Shown: positions 7,780 through 17,431, counted from the first letter of the stretch. The stretch: DNA of 64,000 nucleotides from DASYKS01 sp035995205 (GCA_035995205.1 DASYKS010000057.1:34809-98808), one strand, 5' to 3'. Numbers and translations are program-made. The notes: generated by a model not told the origin, from the sequence alone.

Positions 7780-10700
7780 GTGAGCAAGCTCTTCATCTCC
7801 CACAGTTCGAGGGACGACGCGTTCGTGCGCGAGCTGCGGCAGATGCTTGCCGACCATGGGCACGAAGGATGGATCGACTCGCGCGAGCTGGGCGGCGGCG
7901 ATCCGCTCTGGCCGGAAGTCCAGAAGGCGATCGAGGACGCCTCGGCCTACGCGGTCGTAGTCAGCGCGGATGCCTTGCAATCGAAGTGGGTTGGCAAGGA
8001 GCTGCGCCACGCGCTTGAAACTCGGAAAAAGCGCGGCAAGGACAAATTCCCGGTCATCCCCCTCTCGTTGAACGGCACGAAGCTCGGAGTCTTGGAGGAC
8101 TTCTTCGGCGAGGAGCCGGTCTACATCCCCGTGAGCAGCGAGGCGGGCGGCGTCGAGGCGGCGATGAATGAAGTCCTCATCGCGATCGGCGAGCGCGAAG
8201 CGGCCGACGTTGCTCCCACGCCGCAGCCTAAGCCCGAACCGCTGGAAGAGCTTGTCCTTGAGCTCACGGACTTGAGAATCGAGGAGCAGGACGGCAAGCG
8301 CCGCCCCACCGCCCGCGCCCGGCTCGTCTATGAACCGGCCACTCCGGGTCAACCGGATGTCCACAGCGCGAGCTGGCGTTTTGTCGCGCCCTTCTTCGGT
8401 CCCATCGAGGCAGAGGAGCTACGCTGGTATCTCGAAAAATACGCCATCTGGCCGAGCCACTACTTCCGGGATCGTGCGCGGAAGGTTGAGGAGAACCTCG
8501 TGAGGTGGGGCCGGCTTCTGCACGAAGTGGCGATGCCTCTCCCCCAACGGGAAAACGTCATGAAGGCGTGGGAGAAGACCGGCGACTACGCGGATCGCCG
8601 TTTCTCCGTCGAGGTGGATGTCGAGCCCAAAGGAGGTGCGCCCGAAGCGGAGGAGAAAGCCGCTCAGGAAGCCGCTACGCTCCTGCTCGCCCTGCCGTGG
8701 GAATTGCTCCATAACGGCAAGAGCTACCTCTTTCAAGGTGCGAAGCCCATCCGGGTTCGCCGTCGCCTTCCGGGAACCGAATCGTTGGGCGTGCCGGTCG
8801 TCGCCACACCCATCCGCATCCTGCTCGTTACGGCGCGGCCGGAGGACGACTGGTGCGGCTATCTCGACCACCGCGCGAGCGCGCTCCCCTTGGTCGAGGC
8901 GATGGAAGCCCTGCCCGGCCTGGTCGAGATTCACGTCCTCAGCCCGCCCACGCTGCCCGCTCTCCGCGAGGAGCTGGACCGCGCCCGCGACGAAAAAAAG
9001 CCCTACCAAGTCGTCCACTTCGACGGCCACGGCGTCTACGACAAAACCGTCGGCCTCGGCGGGCTGTGCTTCGAGCATCCGGATGACGTTGGAAAGCTCG
9101 AAAAATGCCGACATCTCACGATCTACACCAAGGACAGCATCGAGTACGGAACGGGGCTCGAATCGCTCCTGCGAGATCACCGCATCCCGCTGGTCTTTCT
9201 CGAAGCCTGTCAGACCGCGCAGGCGGAAAAGGCGTCGGAGTCCGTCGCCTCCGAGCTGCTCAAGGTCGGCGTCGCTTCCGTCGTCGCGATGAGCCACAGC
9301 GTGCTCGTCGAGACCGCGCGCCGCTTCGTCGAGTCGTTCTACAAGGCGCTCGCCTCCGGCAAACGCGTGGGCGAAGCCATGCTCGCGGGCCAGCGCAGAC
9401 TCAAGGACGACACCGGGCGCGGGCGCATCTTCGGTGCGGGCGAGCTGCGGTTGGAGGATTGGTTCGTTCCCGTCCTCTTTCAGGAGAAGGACGACCCGCA
9501 GCTGTTCAAGACCACTCCGGCGAAACAGACCGTGGAGGACTTCAAGGCCGCGCTCGCCCGCCGCCTCGGCAGTCTTCCCGAAACTCCCGCGACCGGCTTC
9601 ATCGGGCGCAGCAGAGAGCTGCTTGCACTCCAGCGGCTACTGCGAGACGCCCGCTTCGCCGTGGTGCGCGGGCAGGGCGGCGAGGGAAAGACGGCGCTGG
9701 CCGCTGAGTTTGCGCGCTGGATGGTGCGGTCTCACCAGATCCGCCGCGCGGCGTTCGTCTCGGTCGAGACGCACAGCCACGTCGCCGCGGTGCTTGATGT
9801 ACTCGGCCGCCAATTGGCAGGCGAGAATTACTCTGTCGCCACGTTCGACAATTTGGAAAAGGCCATCCTGCCCATCGAGCGCGCGCTGCGCGAGCAATCC
9901 ACGCTGCTCGTAGTGGACAACATGGAGAGCATCCTCCTGCCGCCCTACCTCGAGACGCCGGAGGCGCTCTCAGAGGAGGCCGGCCGCGAGCTGAAGGCCA
10001 TCCTCGCCTTTTGCGCGCGCTTGCTGAAGGTGGGTGACACGCGCCTTGTCTTCACCAGCCGCGAGGCGCTCCCCGCGCCATTCGAAGCGGACCGCAACCG
10101 GCGCGAGCTGCATCGGCTCGACCGCGAAGACGCCGTGAAGCTCGTCGAGCGCGCGCTGAATGCGGATGATGGCGCTGGGGCGGGCGCGACGCTCGATGCC
10201 GCGCGGGAAGCGATCGAGGCACTCGTCGATGCCGTCCACGGGCACGCCCGCACGCTGACCCTGCTGGCGCCCTCTTTGCGAAGCCGAGGTGTCGAGGCCA
10301 CACGCGCCGCACTCGTGGAGCTGATGACCGAGATGGAGCAGCAGTTCCCCGGCAGCCGGGAGCACTCCCTCTTCGCGAGCGTCGAGCTATCTCTGCGTCG
10401 CATGTTCCCCGCGAATCGGGAGAGGGCGCGCGTTCTGGGGGTGTTCCATGGCGCGGTCGACCTGGACGTGCTTCGCGTGATGATGCGGTGGGAAAAGGTG
10501 GATGTAGGCGCGCTGGCGGTCGAATTGGTCGAGACGGGGTTGGCGACGCCGAACCGCTACAACCATCTCACGCTAAATCCCGCGCTCTGCCCCTACCTGC
10601 GCGGGCGTATGGAAAGCACGGAGCGCGAGGCGCTAACGGGCCGTTGGGTCGAGGCGATGCGCGAATATGTCGGCTTTCTCTACCAGCAGCAGGTTAAGAC

Positions 10701-12168
10701 CGCCGAAGTCGCAGCCACGCTCACGCTGCTTGATCTGCCAAACCTCTTTGCGCTGCTCGACCTGGTGCAGGGCGCGGGGGAGGCGGAAGCGACGATCGGT
10801 CTGGCCACTTCGCTCTACACCCTGCTGCAGATGCTCGGCAAGCCGCGGCTGCTGGAGCGCGTGGGGCAAGCGCGCGACACCGCGGCAAAGAAGCTCGAAA
10901 CGCTGGGCGACGCCTGGAATCACGCGCGGTTCCAGGCGACGCGGACCCTCATCGAGCAAAAGCTTGAGGGCGGGCGCTTGCGCGAGGCGTTGGAGGGCGC
11001 GCAAGCTTTGCTCCAGCGCGTCCGGGCGGCGGGCGGGCAGGCGTACCCTGACGCCGATTACGATCTGGCGATGGCGTGTTTCCTCCTAGCCCGAGTGTTG
11101 CTGACGACCGGCGGCTCGGAACAGGCCCTGCCGCTGCTGAGCGAGGCGCGCGAGCGATTCGAGGCCGACGGCGAAGGCGCGGAGCGGATGGCGGCTGTCT
11201 GCATCGCGGAGAAAGCCGGGTGTCTTCTTTACTTGGGCCGGCTCGACGAAGCGGCGGCGGCCTACGAAGAGAACATCCAGCGCGCCGAGCAACTCGATGA
11301 CGCCCGGCAGGCCGCCGTAGGAAAAGTCCAGCTGGGGACTGTCCGCTTGGAGCAGCGCCGCTATCCGGAGGCGCTAGCTGTATTTGCCAACGCGCGCGAG
11401 CGGTTCACCGAGTTGGAAGAGCCGGGCTCAATCGCCGTCAGCTGGTATCAGACCGGAAGGGTGTATCAGAAGGCGGGCCAGCAGGAAGCGGCGGAGGATG
11501 CCTATCGGAAATCGCTCGCAATCAAGGTTCGGCTCGGAGATGTCGCCGGGCAAGCGAGCACACTGAATCAACTGGGTGAACTTCATGCCAGAGGCCGCCC
11601 GGAGCAGGCAGCGAGCTTCTTCCGCAAGGCGGCAGACAAGTTTTCTGAAATTCGAGACGCGGGCCATGAAGGCGTAGCGCGAAGTAACCTCAGCGAAATG
11701 TTGCGGACACTGAACCGCCTGGACGAAGCACGGCAGGAAATCCGCCGGGCGATAGAACGCAAAGCGCAGTTCGGCCACGCTTCGGAGCCGTGGAAGACCT
11801 GGGCAATCCTCGCCGCCATCGAGACGGACGCCGGCAACGTCTCCGCCGCCGCGGAGGCGAAGCGCAAGGCCATCGCCTGCTACCTCGCCTACCGCCGCGA
11901 CGGCGGCGAGAACTACGACGGGCCGGGCCGCCTCATCCTCGCCGTAACCCAATCCCTGCTCGCCGACAACGCGGTAGAAGCCGCGTCCCTCCTCCAGCAA
12001 CAGCTCCCGCGCTTCGAGGCGGGCGGGTTCGGCGGCTTCATCCACGCCCTCCAAGCCATCGTCACCGGAAGCCGGGACCGCATCCTCGCCGATGCCCCGG
12101 AATTGGACTACTCGATGGCCGCCGAAATCCTCTTCCTGATCGAAACGCTGGAGAAGGCGGGCCGGTAA
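7780..12168 (+). CDS. TIR-CHAT-STAND NTPase-TPR protein, candidate defence/cell-death effector
   Basis: 1462 residues from a GTG start (a TIR domain begins at residue 2; no good ATG is nearby). Order of domains: TIR, residues 1-140 (KLFISHSSRDD, SKWVGKE with the likely NADase catalytic Glu, FPVIPLSL); a linker; a CHAT caspase-like protease, about 300-560, with WELLHNGK, the dyad His in HFDGHG (His413/His417) and Cys477 in FLEACQTAQ; a STAND NTPase, about 600-900, with Walker A GQGGEGKT (631-638), Walker B LLVVDNME (709-716) and an arginine-rich TSRE sensor region; a winged-helix-like segment; then TPRs to the end. In the families, TIR cleaves NAD+, CHAT is a Cys protease and STAND modules are oligomerising sensors, here with TPRs as the probable ligand-binding part. 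Both catalytic sets look intact. Two effectors on one sensor is unusual. It looks like a single-gene system; the third codon positions seem less GC-rich than in neighbours, hinting at transfer (impression, not computed). Confidence 0.88.
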   Translation: MSKLFISHSSRDDAFVRELRQMLADHGHEGWIDSRELGGGDPLWPEVQKAIEDASAYAVVVSADALQSKWVGKELRHALETRKKRGKDKFPVIPLSLNGTKLGVLEDFFGEEPVYIPVSSEAGGVEAAMNEVLIAIGEREAADVAPTPQPKPEPLEELVLELTDLRIEEQDGKRRPTARARLVYEPATPGQPDVHSASWRFVAPFFGPIEAEELRWYLEKYAIWPSHYFRDRARKVEENLVRWGRLLHEVAMPLPQRENVMKAWEKTGDYADRRFSVEVDVEPKGGAPEAEEKAAQEAATLLLALPWELLHNGKSYLFQGAKPIRVRRRLPGTESLGVPVVATPIRILLVTARPEDDWCGYLDHRASALPLVEAMEALPGLVEIHVLSPPTLPALREELDRARDEKKPYQVVHFDGHGVYDKTVGLGGLCFEHPDDVGKLEKCRHLTIYTKDSIEYGTGLESLLRDHRIPLVFLEACQTAQAEKASESVASELLKVGVASVVAMSHSVLVETARRFVESFYKALASGKRVGEAMLAGQRRLKDDTGRGRIFGAGELRLEDWFVPVLFQEKDDPQLFKTTPAKQTVEDFKAALARRLGSLPETPATGFIGRSRELLALQRLLRDARFAVVRGQGGEGKTALAAEFARWMVRSHQIRRAAFVSVETHSHVAAVLDVLGRQLAGENYSVATFDNLEKAILPIERALREQSTLLVVDNMESILLPPYLETPEALSEEAGRELKAILAFCARLLKVGDTRLVFTSREALPAPFEADRNRRELHRLDREDAVKLVERALNADDGAGAGATLDAAREAIEALVDAVHGHARTLTLLAPSLRSRGVEATRAALVELMTEMEQQFPGSREHSLFASVELSLRRMFPANRERARVLGVFHGAVDLDVLRVMMRWEKVDVGALAVELVETGLATPNRYNHLTLNPALCPYLRGRMESTEREALTGRWVEAMREYVGFLYQQQVKTAEVAATLTLLDLPNLFALLDLVQGAGEAEATIGLATSLYTLLQMLGKPRLLERVGQARDTAAKKLETLGDAWNHARFQATRTLIEQKLEGGRLREALEGAQALLQRVRAAGGQAYPDADYDLAMACFLLARVLLTTGGSEQALPLLSEARERFEADGEGAERMAAVCIAEKAGCLLYLGRLDEAAAAYEENIQRAEQLDDARQAAVGKVQLGTVRLEQRRYPEALAVFANARERFTELEEPGSIAVSWYQTGRVYQKAGQQEAAEDAYRKSLAIKVRLGDVAGQASTLNQLGELHARGRPEQAASFFRKAADKFSEIRDAGHEGVARSNLSEMLRTLNRLDEARQEIRRAIERKAQFGHASEPWKTWAILAAIETDAGNVSAAAEAKRKAIACYLAYRRDGGENYDGPGRLILAVTQSLLADNAVEAASLLQQQLPRFEAGGFGGFIHALQAIVTGSRDRILADAPELDYSMAAEILFLIETLEKAGR

Positions 12169-12208
12169 GGATCGGCGGTGTGCTGGCCGCGGGGAGGCCT
12201 GCGATTCG

Positions 12209-12373
12209 CGAGCCCCGCGAGGAATTGAAATTCCTCGCTACGTTACGTCGTCCCTACGGGACGAGGTGCTGGGGGACGATGAGGCCGAACCAGAGTTCGA
12301 GCGTTGCGCGCTGGGAACGTCCCGTCAGGGACGTCGTTACGTAGCGAGCGTTTTCAACCGCTCGCGGGGCTCG
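12209..12373. repeat. Long imperfect inverted repeat
   Basis: Arms 12209-12263 and 12318-12373 are complementary over about 55 nt with scattered mismatches (CGAGCCCCGCGAG ... CTCGCTACGT ... GTCCCT.ACGGGACG), around a 54-nt loop. It lies directly after the TIR-CHAT gene; it is a large palindromic intergenic element, not a gene. Confidence 0.7.
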
Positions 12374-12436
12374 GGGCTCCGAACGCCCCGAGCCCTACGA
12401 TGACCGCCGAACGCCGTCCGACCCAAAAACGCCGCC

Positions 12437-12468
12437 GAGACGGCGGCGGTCCCAGGACGAGCACACCC
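12437..12468 (+). repeat. Dispersed repeat B, copy 1
   Basis: A 32-nt block containing GGCGGTCCCAGGACGAGCAC that matches 33240-33271 at 31 of 32 positions. A looser relative, TCCCGGGACGAGCTC, follows at about 12480-12494. The stretch 12169-12557 holds only such repeats and no gene that I can support. Confidence 0.65.
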
Positions 12469-12557
12469 GAAGAGGTTGGTCCCGGGACGAGCTCAGCGGC
12501 GCCTTCGATCAGCGAAACTGGAGCGACCCAAACGGCGGTAGGTGCCCAGGCGACACG

Positions 12558-12594
12558 AAAAAACGGGGCGTGGAGCCCGCGAGCACCACGCCCC
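12558..12594 (-). terminator. Intrinsic terminator of the coiled-coil gene
   Basis: Read on the minus strand: stem GGGGCGTGG / CCACGCCCC with a 12-nt loop, then G and six T. It lies 22 nt past the stop of the gene at 12616-12996 and fits a rho-independent terminator well. Confidence 0.8.
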
Positions 12595-12615
12595 TGGACC
12601 TACCGATGAAGTGGC

Positions 12616-12996
12616 TTACCGATCCGAACCGTTCAACGCCTGATCACCCGGGGGCAGCTCGTTCACCTTCCCCCGGCGATGGCTACGGAGCGGGGCGACC
12701 CGGAACTGCACGAGGCGCTCGCTCTTGGTGCCGAGGACGGCTTTGACGACTCCGCGCAGACGGCGCGCGTTCTCGTTGCCCTGCTCGATCAGGAAGGCGA
12801 GGTCTTGGGTCGCCTCTTGGCGGCTTGCGGCGCAGGAGGCCTGGTGAGCCCGCTTGGCGCGCAGTGCCGCGAGCGACGCCTCCATCGCGGCGCGTTGGCG
12901 TTCCGCCGAGGCGAGAACCTCGGCGTTGTCGTTGACCGCTTCCAGCAGCTCCTCCCAGTCGCGGACCACGTCGGCAAAACTACGGATGCTCTTCAT
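12616..12996 (-). CDS. Small coiled-coil protein of an acidobacterial family
   Basis: 126 residues when started at the ATG at 12996, which has AGAGGG 6-11 nt upstream; an in-frame ATG at 13053 lacks that support and adds a basic extension. The protein is almost entirely helical: MKSIRSFADVVRDWEELLEAV, then heptad-rich Leu/Ala/Glu segments, and a basic tail (KAVLGTKSERLVQFRVAPLR). The tail motif 'G-x-K-S-E-x-L-V-x-F' is, from memory, typical of a small family that occurs in several copies per genome in this part of the Acidobacteriota. No function is known to me. It is monocistronic with its own terminator, and a 21-nt-periodic DNA array lies just beyond its promoter side. Confidence 0.75.
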   Translation of the reverse strand: MKSIRSFADVVRDWEELLEAVNDNAEVLASAERQRAAMEASLAALRAKRAHQASCAASRQEATQDLAFLIEQGNENARRLRGVVKAVLGTKSERLVQFRVAPLRSHRRGKVNELPPGDQALNGSDR

Positions 12997-13189
12997 GTCG
13001 CTACCCTCTTTCTCTTCGTCGGCCCGGAAACGGCGGAATCGCCGACCGGCCACGCCGTGTAGAGCGCGACCCTCCTTTTAAATCATAGATTCCGAGAAAT
13101 CGAGCCATTTCGGGCAAAATCGAAAGATTCTTTGGGCCGGGCGCCGAAAACACCCTGCCGCGGTCTCCGCAGCGATCTTCGGGCCATCG

Positions 13190-13629
13190 GAAGACATCTC
13201 CGGATCGACCGAAGACACCTTCCGGCCGACCGAAGAAGCTTCCCGGCCCGTCCGGAGATCTTCACGGACGGCCCGGAACGTTCACCGGAAGGGGCCGGAC
13301 GACTCCGCGGTCGCGGAAGAAGACTCCCGGAAGTCCGAAGAGCGCTCCGCACGGTCCGAAGGGAACTCCGGATCGTCGGAAGAAGCTCACGGTCGATCCG
13401 GAGCTCGCTACGGATGGACGGAAGAGAGCTCCCGGACACCCGGAGCCCTCCCGGACGATCCGGAGCTCTCTTCGGTCGGCCCGGAGTCGCCTTCGGTCCG
13501 TCCGAAGAGCCCTTCGGAGGAGGCGGAGACGGCTCCGGTCGGCCGGGAAATCTCTTCGGTCGGCCCGGAGTCGCCTTCGGTCCGTCGGAAGAGCCCTTCG
13601 GAGAAGGGGGAGACGGCTTCGGTCGGGCG
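13190..13629. repeat. 21-nt-periodic degenerate array 1
   Basis: About 21 units. GAAG/GGAG anchors recur at 13190, 13211, 13232, then (after small slips) 13316, 13337, 13358, 13379, 13400, 13421, 13442, 13462, 13483, 13504, 13525, 13546, 13567, 13588 and 13609: steps of 21 nt almost throughout. Units share only a loose GAAGnnnnCTCCGGnTCGnCC pattern. One larger stretch is a direct duplication (about 13463-13515 and 13547-13599). All frames translate to seven-residue low-complexity repeats, so it is not treated as coding. It fills the gap between the coiled-coil and ELWxxDGT genes. Confidence 0.8.
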
Positions 13630-13675
13630 CGCCGGGCAGCCGCTCGGCGGGTTCGGCGATCCCGGCCGCCTCGGG

Positions 13676-13703
13676 GCCGAGCGGGTGCTCGGCGGTCCCG
13701 GGG
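13676..13703 (+). repeat. Dispersed repeat A, copy 2
   Basis: GCCGAGCGGGTGCTCGGC followed by GGTCCCGGGG, one substitution from copy 1 (604-631) in the hairpin part, and again followed by GAAAA and CTCTC. It lies at the end of the 21-nt array. Confidence 0.7.
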
Positions 13704-13833
13704 GAAAACTCTCGGGAGCTTGCACGACTCGGCCGGAAGGTTCGGGGGCTCGTCGGGGACTTCAATCAAGATTTCGATAGCCGCACTCCGGCGTTTCGTT
13801 TAGGCTGGCTCGACACCCCCGGAGGCTTCCCTG

Positions 13834-16800
13834 ATGCTCCACCCTCTCGCCCGACCGGCCTTTCTTCTGCTCGCTGCGGCTGTGCTCTCCGCTCCCCTTG
13901 CGGCGCAAGTGCCGGTCCAAGTCGCGGATCTGAATACGACGCGTTACGACAGCGGCGACTCGTTCTTGTTCGGCAGCGAATTCGTCGAGCTTTCCGGTAC
14001 GGTGTATTTCACCGCGTCGGACATTCTGCACGGACTGGAGCTGTGGAAGACCGACGGCACGGAGGCGGGCACGGTGCTCTTGACCGATCTCTGCCCCGGC
14101 TCGTGCGATTCGTTTCCGCGCAATATGACCGTCGTCGGTACCTCGATCTATTTTTCGGCGGACGACGGCGCGCACGGCTTCGAGCCGTGGATCACGGACG
14201 GCACGGCCGCGGGGACGCGGATGATTCGGGACGCCGTGCCCGGGCTCGGAAGCAGCTTTCCGAATTTCTTCCGTGTCCTCGGTGGGCGGGTGTTCTATTC
14301 GGCGCGCGACCCGCAAGCGGGCACGGAGCTTTGGGTGACCGACGGCACGGCCGGCGGCACGGGGCGGCTGGTCGACATCGAACCCGGACCTGCGGACTCC
14401 TCGGCAACGCCTTGGCAGACGATCGGCTCGGATCTGTTCTTCGCCGCGTTCGACAGCGTACACGGCCAGGAGCTGTGGGCGACCGATGGCACCGCGGCGG
14501 GGACGCGGCTGGTGCTCGACATCCAGCCGGGAGCCAACTCGTCTCTCACCGGTTCGGTTCCCGTGCCCGGGCCGGCACTCTTCGGCGTGCTCGGATCCCG
14601 CCTCTTCTTCGCCGCCAACGACGGCACGGCGGGGTCGGAGCTTTGGGCGAGCGACGGCACCGCGGCCGGGACCACCCGGGTGGCGGACATCGACGCCGGG
14701 GCGGACGGATCGCAGCCGCTCGATTTTGCGCGCCTGGGTACGAAACTCTTCTTTCGCGCCCGGGACGCCGCGCACGGTGGCGAGCTTTGGACCACCGACG
14801 GTACCGCGGCGGGCACGGCGCTGGTCGCCGACATCCGTCCCGGCCCGGATTTCGCGACCCCGTTCGAGCTGGTCCCGTTCGGCGGGGCCGTCTATTTCCA
14901 CGCCGACGACGGGGTTCACGGCCGCGAGCTTTGGAGGAGCGACGGCACGGAGCCCGGAACGACCATGGTCGCGGACATCCGCACCGGCGGCGGCTCGGGG
15001 CTCGAATTCTTCTTGAGCCCGCATGGCCTCACGCCGGTCGGCTCTCGGCTGCTCTTTTTCGCCGACGACGAGGTCTCCGGCAACGAGCTGTGGGCGACCG
15101 ACGGCACTCCGGCGGGTACTGTCCAAGTCGCTGACTTGAACCCGGGCGCGAACCTAGCCGACGCGGGCAGCTTTAACGGCGGGCGAGAGGTCCGCGTCGT
15201 CTCCGGCGGGCGCTGGTTTTTCCGCGCCTTCGACGGGCCTTTCGGCGAGGGGCGCCAGCTCTATACCTCCGACGGCACGGCGGCGGGGACGGGCCGGGTG
15301 AAACGATTGGTCGAGCAGCGCTCCGGCGTGACGCCCCCCTTCTTCGGCCGTTCGATGGATTTCAGCCCCACCGCCGCCTTGGCCAACCGGCTGATCTTCT
15401 CGGGCGACGACGGCGTTCAGGGAAGCGAGCCGGCGGCGAGCGACGGCACCCCGGCGGGGACCGGTCTGCTCGCGGACGTGAATCCGGGCTTTGACACCTC
15501 CAGCCCGAACGGGATGATCTCCCTCGGCGGCAAGGTTCTGTTCCGGGCCTCGAACGGCACGACCAACGACCTCTCGCTGTGGGCCACCGACGGCACCCCG
15601 GGCGGCACGGTGCCGCTCGCCGTCGGCTCCCAACCGAACTTCCTCACCGCTTTCTTGGGATCGGCCTATCTTTCCGCCGTCGACGCCGCGCACGGCACCG
15701 AGGTTTGGAAGAGCGACGGCACGCCCGGCGGCACCGGCTTGGCGTTCGATCTCGTCCCCGGCACCGGCAGCTCGGACCCGGCGCTCTTCACGCCGCTCGG
15801 CAACAAGCTGTTCTTCACCGCAGCCGATCCGGCCGCGGGCGACGAGCTGTGGGTGACCGACGGGGCTTCCGCCCACCGGGTGGCCGACATCGGGCCGGGG
15901 AACGCGAGCGGGTTCCCCGCCCAGCTGACGGCATCGCCCACCTCGGGCTTCGGCCCCTCGGTCTACTTCTCCGCCGACGACGGAACGAACGGGCGCGAGC
16001 TGTGGGTTTCGGACGGCACCGCCGCCGGCACCCATCTCGCGGCCGACGTTCGACCGGGGCCGGGGTCGTCGATGGAACCTTCGCCCGTCGATTCGTTCGC
16101 TTCGGCCAGCGGCTCCTCTATGGTGGCCTTTCCCCTTTCCGGCCCGGTCGGCTTCGTCGCCGACGACGGCGTTTCGGGCGAGGAGCTCTGGGTGAGTGGC
16201 GCCTCCGCCACGTACCGCCGCGGGGATCTCTTTCCCGGCCCGGGATCGTCGCAGCCGCGCCAGTTGACGCGCGTCGGCCGGAAGATCGCCTTCGTCGCCG
16301 ACGACGGCGTACACGGTCGCGAGCTCTGGATCGCGGGCCAGCTCGTTTCCGACGAGCTGTTCGTCATCGACATCTCCCCCGGCCCCGCCTCGTCCGTGCC
16401 GCAGCACCTGACCGGCTTCGGCGGGATCGTCCTGTTCTCGGCCGACGACGGCGTGCAGGGCCGCGAGCCTTGGGTGACCGACGGGACGCCCCAGGGAACG
16501 CGCCGGCTCGCGGACATCGCTCCCGGAGCGCTTCCTTCGAGCCCATACGATTTCACCGCGGTCGGCGGCGATCTCTATTTCGCCGCGAGCGACGCGGTCT
16601 CGGGCTTCGAGCTCTGGCGCATGCCGCGCGCCGCGCTGGGCGCGCGGATCGGCGCCACCAAGCGGGTCTCCGGCCAGTTCGTGGTCGGCGGTTTGATCAC
16701 CTACACGATCGTCCTTTCGAACACGGGCCTCGGCGCGCAGCTCCGCACCGCCGGCTTCCAACTCGAAGACCCGATTCCGGCGAGCCTCTCGTTCGAGAGC

Positions 16801-17415
16801 GTGTCGGCCACGTCGGGCATTCCCGTCGTGGTCTCCGGTACCGGCACCCAGGTCGATTGGGTCGGTGAGATCCCCGCAGGAGGCCAGGTCACGATCACGA
16901 TCAACTGCCGCGTGCGGCCCGGCACCGCGCCGGACACCGTGATCGCGAACCAGGCGACCGTCCATTTCGACTCCGACGCCGATTTGATCGACGACACGAA
17001 CGTCACCACCGACGATCCCGGCCAGCCCGGCGCGAACGACTCGACCGGCTTCCGCGTCGGTCTCGGGTACTACACGCTGCCGCCCTGCCGGGCGTTCGAC
17101 AGCCGGACCGGCTCTCCCCTCTTGAACGGTTTCACCCAGACCGTTCCGCTCGTCGGCGTCTGCGCCATTCCGGCGACCGCCAAGGCGGTGGCGTTCAACG
17201 TCACCGCGATCACCCCCGGCGGGTCGGGGTTCCTGCACGCCTACCCCTCCGGCACGGTGCCGGGAACGGTGAGCGAGGTCAACTTCAATCCGGGTCAGAC
17301 CCGAACGAACAACGGCATCCTCCAAATCGGCGCCGATGGCAAGATCGTGGTCGCCGCCGCGTTGACCGGCGGCGCGGTCGATTTCGCGCTCGACGTGGTG
17401 GGGTATTTCGAATAG
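13834..17415 (+). CDS. ELWxxDGT-repeat secreted protein with DUF11-like domain
   Basis: 1193 residues; ATG at 13834 with GGAGG 8 nt upstream. Signal peptide residues 1-24 (FLLLAAAVLSAPLAAQ). About 18 repeats of 45-55 residues follow, each with the core ELWxxDGTxxGT (ELWKTDGTEAGT, ELWVTDGTAGGT, ELWASDGTAAGT and so on) and a preceding VYFxADDGxHG strand; the last few lose the DGT part. Such repeats probably build beta-propeller blades. Residues about 930-1060 are a DUF11-type adhesive beta domain (TYTIVLSNTG, PASLSFESVSATSG). The C-terminal about 110 residues (YYTLPPCRAFDSRTG ... VDFALDVVGYF) form a domain often found at the end of secreted proteins. It is likely a cell-surface or extracellular protein; no enzymatic motif is visible. 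Confidence 0.88.
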   Translation: MLHPLARPAFLLLAAAVLSAPLAAQVPVQVADLNTTRYDSGDSFLFGSEFVELSGTVYFTASDILHGLELWKTDGTEAGTVLLTDLCPGSCDSFPRNMTVVGTSIYFSADDGAHGFEPWITDGTAAGTRMIRDAVPGLGSSFPNFFRVLGGRVFYSARDPQAGTELWVTDGTAGGTGRLVDIEPGPADSSATPWQTIGSDLFFAAFDSVHGQELWATDGTAAGTRLVLDIQPGANSSLTGSVPVPGPALFGVLGSRLFFAANDGTAGSELWASDGTAAGTTRVADIDAGADGSQPLDFARLGTKLFFRARDAAHGGELWTTDGTAAGTALVADIRPGPDFATPFELVPFGGAVYFHADDGVHGRELWRSDGTEPGTTMVADIRTGGGSGLEFFLSPHGLTPVGSRLLFFADDEVSGNELWATDGTPAGTVQVADLNPGANLADAGSFNGGREVRVVSGGRWFFRAFDGPFGEGRQLYTSDGTAAGTGRVKRLVEQRSGVTPPFFGRSMDFSPTAALANRLIFSGDDGVQGSEPAASDGTPAGTGLLADVNPGFDTSSPNGMISLGGKVLFRASNGTTNDLSLWATDGTPGGTVPLAVGSQPNFLTAFLGSAYLSAVDAAHGTEVWKSDGTPGGTGLAFDLVPGTGSSDPALFTPLGNKLFFTAADPAAGDELWVTDGASAHRVADIGPGNASGFPAQLTASPTSGFGPSVYFSADDGTNGRELWVSDGTAAGTHLAADVRPGPGSSMEPSPVDSFASASGSSMVAFPLSGPVGFVADDGVSGEELWVSGASATYRRGDLFPGPGSSQPRQLTRVGRKIAFVADDGVHGRELWIAGQLVSDELFVIDISPGPASSVPQHLTGFGGIVLFSADDGVQGREPWVTDGTPQGTRRLADIAPGALPSSPYDFTAVGGDLYFAASDAVSGFELWRMPRAALGARIGATKRVSGQFVVGGLITYTIVLSNTGLGAQLRTAGFQLEDPIPASLSFESVSATSGIPVVVSGTGTQVDWVGEIPAGGQVTITINCRVRPGTAPDTVIANQATVHFDSDADLIDDTNVTTDDPGQPGANDSTGFRVGLGYYTLPPCRAFDSRTGSPLLNGFTQTVPLVGVCAIPATAKAVAFNVTAITPGGSGFLHAYPSGTVPGTVSEVNFNPGQTRTNNGILQIGADGKIVVAAALTGGAVDFALDVVGYFE

Positions 17416-17431
17416 AGGATAGGTGGCGTCC

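Noticed and set aside
7780..12168. CHAT protease as activator of a bacterial gasdermin
   Set aside because: No small gasdermin-like gene is on either side; the upstream gene is a secreted BNR protein.
13190..13629. CRISPR array
   Set aside because: Units are directly adjacent, 21 nt, and none is conserved; there is no repeat/spacer alternation and no cas gene.
13083..13769. Open minus-strand frame of 228 codons over the 21-nt array
   Set aside because: All frames are open only because the unit is a multiple of three; composition is Ser/Arg/Pro low complexity, without a ribosome site or family.
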